NCBI GenBank assembly: GCA_027484445.1
Contig: JAIXSY010000055.1
Location: 465,906 to 529,905, forward strand
DNA length: 64,000 nt
Direction: 5' to 3'
DNA from: Verrucomicrobiaceae bacterium
Lineage (GTDB): Bacteria > Verrucomicrobiota > Verrucomicrobiia > Verrucomicrobiales > Verrucomicrobiaceae
This document shows positions 16,432 through 27,220 of the stretch, piece by piece. The notes beneath the pieces were generated by a model. The model saw only the letters and a list, made by a program, of their open reading frames with translations. It ran no database searches and was not told the DNA's origin. The position numbers were made by a program, and so were the translations under genes. Positions within the stretch are counted from its first letter, which is position 1; every line of letters starts with the position of its first letter.

Positions 16432-17399
16432 AACGCGAAACCTCCGTTCAGAACCTCCTTTTCGATGTGGATCAGGTGCCCGTCGAGGCTGTCATCGGCA
16501 CCAACGGCCACACTCGCCGCATCCACATCCCCGGCAAAAAGGCTCTTGTTCATCAAGGCACCGGACATGTCCTCGGTGTCGTCGGTCGCGATTACCGTGT
16601 GGTGACCAATCGTGAGGCCGTCAATCTGGCCCAGGAGGTCTGCGGCAAGGCGTTTCCTGGACTGTCTTCCATCGAATGGGAGGCCAGGAGAGCCTCAGCT
16701 CCTCGCACTCTGAGCTACGCCCACATCGACCTCATGCACCGCACCCATGTTCTAAATTACCTGGGCAGCGAAATCGGGCAGTCTGATCCCTACACTCCGT
16801 TCCTCCGGGTGACGAACAGCTTCAACGGTGCCCGCGCCCTTCGGTTCGACATCGGGTTCATGCGCAAGCACTGCTCCAACGGCGTCATCTTCGAGGAGGA
16901 GGTCGCCACCATCAAAGCATCCCACAGCAAAGAGGCCCTGGCGCAGTTGCAGATCGAGATCACCGGCCGCAGCCTACCGCAGATGTGGGACGAATTTTCC
17001 AAGTTCCTCACCACCGTCCGCAGCATCACCATGACCGCCGACCAGTCCACCCTGGCTGTGAAGACCGTGCTGCACCTGCCCGATCCCAAACCCGACGACA
17101 AACCGGCCCGCAAAGAAGCCCTCGACGCCCTGGCCGCCGACTTCTCCGCCCGCCTCAGCGGTTACCGGCAGGAACTGGGCGAGAACGCTTACGCCGTCTT
17201 TAACACCCTCACCGACATCGCCGCCCGCCCGCCAGACCTGCCTTGTTTCCAACAAACTCGCGACACCATCGAGCGGCGTTCAGGCCGCTGGCTCAAGGAG
17301 TTGGCCCGTCACAGCCAGGCAGCCGAGTTCAATCTGGAGGGGTGGTTTTCCTCTCCAGCATCAACAAGCACAGAAAACTCCGATCAAAGACGTAGGTGA
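16428..17399 (+). CDS. DUF932 (phage/plasmid-like) protein
   Basis: 323 aa. The ATG at 16428 overlaps the preceding stop by ATGA; upstream codons back to 16260 are antisense-like and rejected. Family features seen are VLGVVGRDYRVVTNREAVNL near residues 45-65, LRVTNSFNGARALRFDIGF at about 125-143, and HCSNGVIF shortly after. A helical middle (KASHSKEALAQLQIEI) and C-terminal half follow. DUF932 proteins are common on plasmids and prophages and have no settled biochemical role. The final about 20 residues are Ser/Thr rich. Together with the VWA gene and its neighbours it suggests element-derived cargo left of the defence operon. Confidence 0.82.
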   Translation: MKRETSVQNLLFDVDQVPVEAVIGTNGHTRRIHIPGKKALVHQGTGHVLGVVGRDYRVVTNREAVNLAQEVCGKAFPGLSSIEWEARRASAPRTLSYAHIDLMHRTHVLNYLGSEIGQSDPYTPFLRVTNSFNGARALRFDIGFMRKHCSNGVIFEEEVATIKASHSKEALAQLQIEITGRSLPQMWDEFSKFLTTVRSITMTADQSTLAVKTVLHLPDPKPDDKPARKEALDALAADFSARLSGYRQELGENAYAVFNTLTDIAARPPDLPCFQQTRDTIERRSGRWLKELARHSQAAEFNLEGWFSSPASTSTENSDQRRR

Positions 17400-17520
17400 T
17401 TTTGCGCTAGGTCTGTCTTGAAAATGCTCCATAAAACGCGCTCCCTTTCTTGCCAATCCGCCGCGCAGCCGCTCTGATTGGGGGGCAGATTCGCAGACGC
17501 CTCCAAATCCCCGGCTTTCA

Positions 17521-20421
17521 ATGCTCATCACCGACTACCACGCCAAATTCTATGCCCACGAGCTGAGTCGTGTCGGAGGCACAGGTGTGGACCGATTGGG
17601 TCGAGCTCTTTTTGATGCCTCGGTGGCTTTGAATCCGCATCAACTTGAAGCCGCGTTGTTCGCTCTTCGCTCCCCACTGGTCAAAGGCGTCCTACTAGCT
17701 GACGAGGTAGGGCTCGGCAAGACTATCGAAGCGGGACTCGTGCTTTGCCAATTGTGGGCGGAAAGGAGACGACGTCTGCTTGTGATTTGCCCAGCATCTT
17801 TACGCAAACAATGGGGCTTGGAGCTCTCTGAAAAGTTCAATCTCCCCTCGGTCATCCTTGATGCCAAGACCTTCAAGGAGATGCAGAAGGCGGACATTCC
17901 CAATCCCTTTCGACAGGAGGCCATCATCATCACCTCCCTGCATTATGCAGCAGCATGTGAGAGCCTGATTCAGGCCGTTGAGTGGGACACCGTTGTTGTG
18001 GATGAGGCGCACAAACTGCGAAATGCCTACCGTGAGAGCAATCGCATCGGCCAGGCCATTCGCCGGGCCACAGCAGAGCGGCGGAAGATTCTGCTGACTG
18101 CCACGCCGCTGCAAAACTCCCTCGTTGAGCTGTATGGCCTGTCCACGCTCATTGACGAGAATCTCTTCGGCGACCTTCCTTCGTTCCGCACCCAATACAT
18201 GAACGCGGGCGGGGACTTGCCAGGTCTTCGTGACAGGCTGCTCACGTTTTGCTGGCGCACGCTTCGCAAGGACGTGCTGGAGTATGTCAAATACACCCAG
18301 CGCAAGCTAATCACCCGTCCGTTCAGGCCATCGGATGAAGAGCACAAGCTCTACGAGGCTGTTTCCGCGTTCCTCCAGCGAGACCAAAACTACGCCCTTC
18401 CCACAGGCCAGCGCCACCTCCTCATCCTGTTGGTGCGTAAAGTTTTGGCTTCATCCCCTCAAGCCGTCGCGGGCACCTTGGAAATCATCAGGGATCGCCT
18501 TTTGCGCGTCCGGGAAGAGGCAAAAAAGAACGCCAGCGCCATCGAGCAACTCATCGCGGGGGACGAACTCGATCCCGACCTCATCGACGAACTCCTTGAA
18601 GACCAGGACGATCTTGTGGACGAGGTAGGTGAACAACCTCCTGAATCGCCTGCTGCAGCAACTTCTCCCATCGACTTTGCTCGCCTTGACCGTGAGATAC
18701 GGGAGCTGGAGGACTACATCCGCTGGGCCAGAAGCACAGGGGTGGACACCAAGACTCGCGCCTTGCTAAAGGCTTTGGAGATTGGCTTCTCGCAGATGGC
18801 GGCCATGACTCCCCCAGGACCGCGAAAAGCCGTCGTCTTCACCGAGTCCCGCCGCACTCAGGCTTACCTGCGCCAGTTCCTGGAAGCGAATGGCTACGCT
18901 GGAAAAGTTCTCACCTTCAATGGCACCAATACCGACACCGATTCGGTCTCGCTCTATCAAGGTTGGTTGGCGGAGAACAAGGACTCAGGCCGTGCCACCG
19001 GCTCTCGTGCTGTGGACATGCGCACAGCCATCATTGACCGGTTTCGTGACTCTGCTGAGATACTCATTGCCACGGAGGCAGCAGCCGAGGGCATCAATCT
19101 CCAGTTCTGCGCCATGGTCGTGAACCACGATCTTCCGTGGAATCCCCAGCGCATCGAGCAACGCATTGGCCGCTGCCATCGCTACGGCCAGGAGCATGAC
19201 GTGGTGGTGATCAACTTCCTCAACGAACGCAACGAGGCCGACCAACGGGTTCACCAGCTTCTCGACAGCAAGTTCAACCTCTTCTCCGGCGTCTTCGGTG
19301 CCTCGGATGAGGTGCTCGGCACCATCGAGTCCGGTGTCGATTTCGAGCGGCGGGTGTTGGAGATTTATCAGCAATGCCGCAGCCAGGAAGAAATTGCCGC
19401 TGCTTTCAAGAAGTTGCAGGACGAGCTGGATGCCCAGATCAAGGCACGCCTCAGCGAGACAAGGCGGCAACTGCTGGAGCACTTCGATGAAGATGTGCAT
19501 GAGCGGCTGAAGATGAATCTCTCCGGCGCTCGCGATCAGCTCGACCGCATCGGGCGCATGTTCTGGGCGCTCACGGGTTTTGAACTCAACAAGCACGCCC
19601 GCTTTCATGATGAAGACCTCAGCTTCGACTTGAGGGAATCGCCAATCACGGCGGCACGTCCAGGACGTTACCTCATGATTTCCAAGGGGCGCGCCAATAT
19701 CCCCGGCGAGTTCCTGTATCGTCTCAGCCATCCTCTGGGTGAGCACGTCATCGACCAGGGCCGAGGGCACCCTTGCCCTGTCGCTCAAGTCACCTTCGAC
19801 ATCACCAGCCATTCCACCAAGGTTTCCGTGGTGGAGGCTCTCAAAGGCCAATCGGGCTGGCTGCATCTTCAACGCCTCCGCATCGACTCCTTTGACCGGG
19901 AGGAATCCCTGCTCTTCTCAGCCTTCGACGATTCAGGGGCTGATCTTGATCAGGAAACCTGCCTCAAGCTTTTCACGGTCGGAGGTGAAGCCTCACTCGC
20001 TGGCGAGCCCGATGCAGCGACAGGCAAGCGTTTGAAAGCCGAGGCCGAGCGCCATGTCCAGGCCACCATCGCCCGCTCCCTGGAGGCCAATAACAAGCAC
20101 TTTGCCGAGGCCCGTGACCAGCTCGATCAATGGGCGGAGGACATGGAACTCGCCGCGCAGAAAGAGTTGGAGGACACCAAGCGCCAAATCCGCGATCTCC
20201 AGCGCCGCAGTCGTCAGGCTCCCACCATCACCGAGCAGCATCAGATGCAGGAGCAAATCGCCACCTTGGAGAAATCCAAGCGCCGCCAGCGCCAGCGCAT
20301 CTTCGAGATTGAGGACGAAATTGCCGCCAAACGGGATGCGCTGGTTGCTGCGCTGGAGAAGCGGATGCAGCAGAAGACCGAGATCACACCGCTATTCACT
20401 ATCCGCTGGATGGTTTCTTGA
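17521..20421 (+). CDS. SNF2/RapA-type superfamily 2 helicase with coiled-coil tail
   Basis: 966 aa. All core motifs are present: Walker A in LLADEVGLGKTIEAG (Lys67), DEAH at 161-164, LLTATPLQNS as motif III, a C-terminal RecA lobe with KAVVFTESRRTQAYLRQF and ATEAAAEGINLQF, and the arginine finger motif QRIGRCHR at 547-554. An acidic insert (about 345-380, DELDPDLIDELLEDQDD) splits the lobes. Residues about 835-950 form a long charged coiled coil. Such ATPases translocate on double-stranded DNA; related proteins serve as DrmD in DISARM and in other methylase-linked defence cassettes. It precedes the Fic-Mod-Res operon by 141 bp and is probably the motor of the system. Confidence 0.92.
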   Translation: MLITDYHAKFYAHELSRVGGTGVDRLGRALFDASVALNPHQLEAALFALRSPLVKGVLLADEVGLGKTIEAGLVLCQLWAERRRRLLVICPASLRKQWGLELSEKFNLPSVILDAKTFKEMQKADIPNPFRQEAIIITSLHYAAACESLIQAVEWDTVVVDEAHKLRNAYRESNRIGQAIRRATAERRKILLTATPLQNSLVELYGLSTLIDENLFGDLPSFRTQYMNAGGDLPGLRDRLLTFCWRTLRKDVLEYVKYTQRKLITRPFRPSDEEHKLYEAVSAFLQRDQNYALPTGQRHLLILLVRKVLASSPQAVAGTLEIIRDRLLRVREEAKKNASAIEQLIAGDELDPDLIDELLEDQDDLVDEVGEQPPESPAAATSPIDFARLDREIRELEDYIRWARSTGVDTKTRALLKALEIGFSQMAAMTPPGPRKAVVFTESRRTQAYLRQFLEANGYAGKVLTFNGTNTDTDSVSLYQGWLAENKDSGRATGSRAVDMRTAIIDRFRDSAEILIATEAAAEGINLQFCAMVVNHDLPWNPQRIEQRIGRCHRYGQEHDVVVINFLNERNEADQRVHQLLDSKFNLFSGVFGASDEVLGTIESGVDFERRVLEIYQQCRSQEEIAAAFKKLQDELDAQIKARLSETRRQLLEHFDEDVHERLKMNLSGARDQLDRIGRMFWALTGFELNKHARFHDEDLSFDLRESPITAARPGRYLMISKGRANIPGEFLYRLSHPLGEHVIDQGRGHPCPVAQVTFDITSHSTKVSVVEALKGQSGWLHLQRLRIDSFDREESLLFSAFDDSGADLDQETCLKLFTVGGEASLAGEPDAATGKRLKAEAERHVQATIARSLEANNKHFAEARDQLDQWAEDMELAAQKELEDTKRQIRDLQRRSRQAPTITEQHQMQEQIATLEKSKRRQRQRIFEIEDEIAAKRDALVAALEKRMQQKTEITPLFTIRWMVS

Positions 20422-20443
20422 AATTCGGAATAGGCCGTCAAGA

Positions 20444-20476
20444 TATAATTAAACAACCGCTGAAATTGTTTAACAA
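20444..20476. promoter_or_regulatory. AT-rich promoter/operator of the Fic-Mod-Res operon
   Basis: A consensus -10 (TATAAT, 20444-20449) abuts a perfect 8-bp inverted repeat (TTAAACAA at 20449-20456, TTGTTTAA at 20466-20473). The right arm is part of a second small palindrome (TTGTT-T-AACAA, 20466-20476). A TTGAAA at 20418-20423 is 20 bp upstream, too far for an ideal -35. This AT-rich patch stands out in GC-rich surroundings. A repressor overlapping the transcription start is inferred. Confidence 0.55.
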
Positions 20477-20562
20477 TTCACACAAAGATTTGGCCAAAAA
20501 TAATAAATTTTTGTTCTCGATAATAAAACTAACGGCAAACTGGCTTGGCTAAATGCTCTCTC

Positions 20563-22095
20563 ATGGCCTCCGACAAGACATACCGCCCCATTGGCTACGC
20601 CTGGCTCGCTGACACTTTCAAAGTGAATGCCATGCCTCACCACATCGAGTCATTTGTCGCCGAGCCTGGGGAACGGCGCACCATCGAGCAGCCCGATGGA
20701 CGCCGCCGCGAGATTTACCCTTGGTCAGCCATCAAGCTGGAGACCGCTTGCGATCACCTGGAGTTTGCGCTCAAGCGCGAAGGCCTCCACCTGGAGTTAC
20801 TCCGCGCCGTTCTCTCTCAGATCCCCGCCACCGATGTCGAGGCTTTTGTCCGAGCCACTCCCACTGGTGCCACTGCCCGTCGCCTTTGGTATCTATGGGA
20901 GCGCTTCACCAGTAAGACGCTCGACATCCCTGATGTCTCCATCGGGAACTACATCGCCCTCGCTGACCCCGATATCTATTACACCGGGCCAGAACAGCGC
21001 CACCCCCGCTGGCGCATCATCAACAACCTCATCGGCAACATCCACTTCTCCCCCATGCTTCGCCGTTCGCAGCGGCTTGTGCAGTGGGAGCAGGCCGGAC
21101 TGGCTGAGAAGTGTAAACAGGTGCTCGATAAATACCCACCCAATCTCTATCAGCGCGCCCTCTCCTGGCTCTATTCCAAGGAAACCAAATCTTCCTACGC
21201 CATTGAGCAGGAAGTCGCCGATGAGACCCGCACCGGCAAGTTTATCGGGCTCCTCCGTGCCGCCGGCGAACAGGACTACTTCAGTGAAAAGGCCCTCTGC
21301 ACCTTGCAGCAGGCCATCGTGGACCCACGCTTCGCTTCGCAAACCTTCCGCACCACACAGAACTTCGTTGGCCAAACTCTAGCTCCCGGCGTGGAGGAAG
21401 TTCATCTGGTCCCGCCCAAGCCGGGCAGGAACCTCTCCTTCCTCATGGAGAACTGGGCCAAGGTCTCCAACGATCTCGCCACCCGCAGCCACATCCCGCC
21501 CGTCCCAGCAGCGGCCATTGTTGCCTACCTGTTCGTCTTCTTCCATCCCTTCATTGATGGCAATGGCCGTATCCACCGCTTCCTCATTCATCATGTCCTC
21601 GCCCGGCGGAAGTTCGGCCCCGACGGCATCGTGTTTCCGGTCTCCGCCGTCATGCTCAACCGCCCCAAGGACTATGATGCCAGCCTGGAGGCCTTCTCCG
21701 TCCCGCTCAAAGCACGCTCGGAATACATCACCGAGCTGAACGACATGACCGTCACCAACAAGACGCTCGATCACTTCCGCTACATCGACTGCACCGTCAT
21801 GGCCGAGGCGCTTTGCTCCTTCGTTGCTGAGACGATTGAAAAGGAACTCCCCCGTGAGCTGGCCTTCCTCCGTTGCTACGACATCGCCCGCGCTGCCATG
21901 CGCGAAGTCGTGGACCTCCCCGAGCCCCACGCCAATCTCTTCCTCAAGCTCGCTCTGCAAAACCAAGGCCGCCTTTCCAAAAAGAAACGCACTATTCCTC
22001 AGTTCGAAAAGCTAACTGACGCCGAGATCACCGGCCTCGAAGACGCCATCCGCACCGCCTACGCCGACCACATGCCCGAGCCCGGTGCCCTCTGA
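20563..22095 (+). CDS. Fic-domain protein (AMPylase-like)
   Basis: 510 aa from the ATG at 20563 (a TTG at 20545 would add six residues). The Fic core motif HPFIDGNGR is at 328-336 with the catalytic His328, the Gly-Asn-Gly-Arg nucleotide loop intact, and IHRFLIHHVLARR following. The N-terminal half has a Fic/DOC-like extension. At about residues 210-220 the stretch KSSYAIEQE resembles the class II inhibitory helix (S/T-x-x-x-E-G/N) but has Gln instead of Gly/Asn after the Glu. A C-terminal helical region ends near the stop. Fic enzymes transfer AMP or other nucleotides to proteins. Its place between helicase and methyltransferase genes suggests a regulatory or toxin role inside the defence system. 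28 bp separate it from the next gene. Confidence 0.9.
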   Translation: MASDKTYRPIGYAWLADTFKVNAMPHHIESFVAEPGERRTIEQPDGRRREIYPWSAIKLETACDHLEFALKREGLHLELLRAVLSQIPATDVEAFVRATPTGATARRLWYLWERFTSKTLDIPDVSIGNYIALADPDIYYTGPEQRHPRWRIINNLIGNIHFSPMLRRSQRLVQWEQAGLAEKCKQVLDKYPPNLYQRALSWLYSKETKSSYAIEQEVADETRTGKFIGLLRAAGEQDYFSEKALCTLQQAIVDPRFASQTFRTTQNFVGQTLAPGVEEVHLVPPKPGRNLSFLMENWAKVSNDLATRSHIPPVPAAAIVAYLFVFFHPFIDGNGRIHRFLIHHVLARRKFGPDGIVFPVSAVMLNRPKDYDASLEAFSVPLKARSEYITELNDMTVTNKTLDHFRYIDCTVMAEALCSFVAETIEKELPRELAFLRCYDIARAAMREVVDLPEPHANLFLKLALQNQGRLSKKKRTIPQFEKLTDAEITGLEDAIRTAYADHMPEPGAL

Positions 22096-22123
22096 TTCAT
22101 CCTTCTGCCTTCATCCTTTCTTC

Positions 22124-22124
<1 letters not shown>
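22092..22124 (+). repeat. TTCATCCTTC-type short repeat before the mod gene
   Basis: The Fic-Mod gap is built of TTCATCC-like units (ATTCATCCTTC, CTTCATCCTTTC) running into the ATG. A similar array is inserted inside the mod coding sequence at 22763-22806. Confidence 0.5.
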
Positions 22125-25408
<3,284 letters not shown>

Positions 25409-25430
25409 ACCCAACAGCCAATCAAGAACC

Positions 25431-26537
25431 ATGAGCGACTCTTTAGACAAACTCACCATCCGTGGCTTCAAATCCATTCGGGAAATGGAAGGCTTCGAGC
25501 TGAAGAAGCTCAATGTCTTTGTCGGAGCAAACGGCGCAGGAAAGACGAATCTGATCTCGTTCTTCCGAATGCTAAGTGCCTTGATCGACGGAACTTTGGA
25601 CCGCTACGTTTTGAATTCAGGCGGCATTGGCGACTTGCTGTTCAACGGGCGGAAGACGACCAAAAAGATGGTCTTCGAGACTCGCTTTGGGAAGCGCGGG
25701 TATCGCTTCACAGTCGAGCCGGGCGCTGGAGAGGGATTTGCCCTCAAAGAGGAAGCGCGTTACTACGCGGGGGGCACCACAGGCTGGTGGGAGTTGGGCA
25801 GCAGCGCCGACCATCATTCGTTGCTGGTGAAGGAAGCCGAGGGAGATCATTCGGACAGCAAATACAGCATCCCTGTCTATGAGGCCATTTGCTCATGGAG
25901 AATCTATCATTTTCACGACACCAGCGAGAACGCGCCGATGCGCCACGGCGAGATAGTGGAAGATCACGAAGAACTGCGATCTGACGCTGCCAACCTAGCT
26001 CCATTTCTTCTGTGGCTCCGTGACAATCAAAATTCGGCCTATCGTGAAATTCTCGATGCCTGCCGCCTCGTAGCTCCTTATTTGAACGACTTCCTTCTCA
26101 AGCCGCTACAGATGGGACCCAAAACCAAGGTGGCTCTCTCGTGGAAAGCCAAGGGCTCGGACTACCCGATGCAACCTTACCACCTCTCAGACGGCACCAT
26201 TCGCTTCATCTGCTTGGCGACTGCACTGCTTCAACCGAATCCCCCCTCAACGCTCATCATTGATGAGCCTGAACTTGGGCTTCACCCGGAGGCCCTCCGC
26301 ATCCTGGCCGAACTCATCCAGAGTGCTGCAAAACGCACACAGCTCATTGTTGCCACCCAGTCGCCCTTGCTGCTGGATCAATTCTCCGTGGAGGATGTGG
26401 TCGTGGTAAGCCGCAAAGACGGTCAATCGACTTTTGAACGCCTGAAACGTGAGGACTACGATGTGTGGCTGGAAGATTACTCGGTAGGCCAGCTCTGGAC
26501 CAAGAACGTGATCCAAGGAGGGACGACCCATGAGTGA
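25431..26537 (+). CDS. AAA_21/RecF-like ATPase (OLD/PARIS-type ATPase subunit)
   Basis: 368 aa. ABC/SMC-type ATPase: Walker A GANGAGKTN at 32-40 after LTIRGFKSI; a long insert; the signature-like LSDGTIRFICLATALL; and Walker B LIIDEPELGLHP with Asp278-Glu279, then QLIVATQSPLLLDQF. This is the AAA_21 form found in overcoming-lysogeny-defect (OLD) proteins, but there is no TOPRIM domain in the chain. The following gene, overlapping by 8 bp, supplies a TOPRIM-like DUF4276 protein. So the pair resembles a split OLD protein, and in layout the AriA/AriB pair of PARIS, whose second subunit is DUF4435 rather than DUF4276. Expected role: sensing invasion and gating its partner. It is co-transcribed with mod (22-bp gap). 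Confidence 0.9.
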   Translation: MSDSLDKLTIRGFKSIREMEGFELKKLNVFVGANGAGKTNLISFFRMLSALIDGTLDRYVLNSGGIGDLLFNGRKTTKKMVFETRFGKRGYRFTVEPGAGEGFALKEEARYYAGGTTGWWELGSSADHHSLLVKEAEGDHSDSKYSIPVYEAICSWRIYHFHDTSENAPMRHGEIVEDHEELRSDAANLAPFLLWLRDNQNSAYREILDACRLVAPYLNDFLLKPLQMGPKTKVALSWKAKGSDYPMQPYHLSDGTIRFICLATALLQPNPPSTLIIDEPELGLHPEALRILAELIQSAAKRTQLIVATQSPLLLDQFSVEDVVVVSRKDGQSTFERLKREDYDVWLEDYSVGQLWTKNVIQGGTTHE

Positions 26538-27219
26538 TTACGCTGAGGTCATCGTGATCGTTGAAGGGCCGACCGAGCAGAAGTTCGTCAATGAGGTTCT
26601 GGCACCCTACATGTGGGACCGGAATGTATTGCTCACTCCCATCATCCTCGACAAGCCCGGAGAGAAAGGCGGCGACGTAAAGTTTGCCCGAGCCAAGAAC
26701 GACATCGAGAAGCATCTGAAGCAAAGGCGCGACACCTTTGTGACGCTGATGGTGGACTACTACGGCATCAAAGGAGACTGGCCGGGCTATCAAGAATCTA
26801 AGCAGCAGAGCACCCACACGAAAAAAGCGGAGGTCATGAATGAGGCAACCGCCGCTGAAGTGGCCAAGCTGGCCCACGAAGATCTGCGCCCAGATAAACG
26901 CTTCATCCCTTATGTCTCCATGCATGAGACCGAGACCCTCTATTTTAGCGATCCGGCCATTCTAGCCGAAAAGCTTGGTGTGAAGCAAACCAAAGTGGAT
27001 GCGATTCTAACTGAGTGTGGGGAGCCTGAGAAGATCAACGATAACATCAACACTGCGCCTTCGATCAGGCTGGCAAGGCTCTCCGATCAATTCAAAAAGA
27101 CTGCGACTGGCATTGGCATCGCCAAGGAGATCGGAATCGAAAAAATGCGTGCTGCGTGTCCACTGTTCAACGCATGGCTCACCCGCCTCGAAAAGCTGGT
27201 AACAATCCCTGCCTCCTGA
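26530..27219 (+). CDS. DUF4276 TOPRIM-like protein, partner of the AAA ATPase
   Basis: 229 aa. The start overlaps the ATPase stop by 8 bp, a sign of coupled translation. It opens EVIVIVEGPTEQKFV, with Glu12 in the position of the TOPRIM glutamate, and has VTLMVDYYGIKGDWPG with Asp76 like the TOPRIM D-x-D strand. A conserved HETETLYFSDP follows at about 135. DUF4276 proteins commonly sit directly after AAA_21 ATPases, and TOPRIM partners in such pairs act as nucleases or tRNA-cleaving effectors. Whether this one cleaves DNA or RNA cannot be read from the sequence. One base separates it from the Res gene. Confidence 0.88.
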   Translation: MSDYAEVIVIVEGPTEQKFVNEVLAPYMWDRNVLLTPIILDKPGEKGGDVKFARAKNDIEKHLKQRRDTFVTLMVDYYGIKGDWPGYQESKQQSTHTKKAEVMNEATAAEVAKLAHEDLRPDKRFIPYVSMHETETLYFSDPAILAEKLGVKQTKVDAILTECGEPEKINDNINTAPSIRLARLSDQFKKTATGIGIAKEIGIEKMRAACPLFNAWLTRLEKLVTIPAS

Positions 27220-27220
27220 C

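Noticed and set aside
18985..19872. Long minus-strand ORF (295 aa) inside the SNF2 gene
   Set aside because: Antisense to a helicase with all motifs; the product has no recognisable domain. A GC-rich shadow frame.
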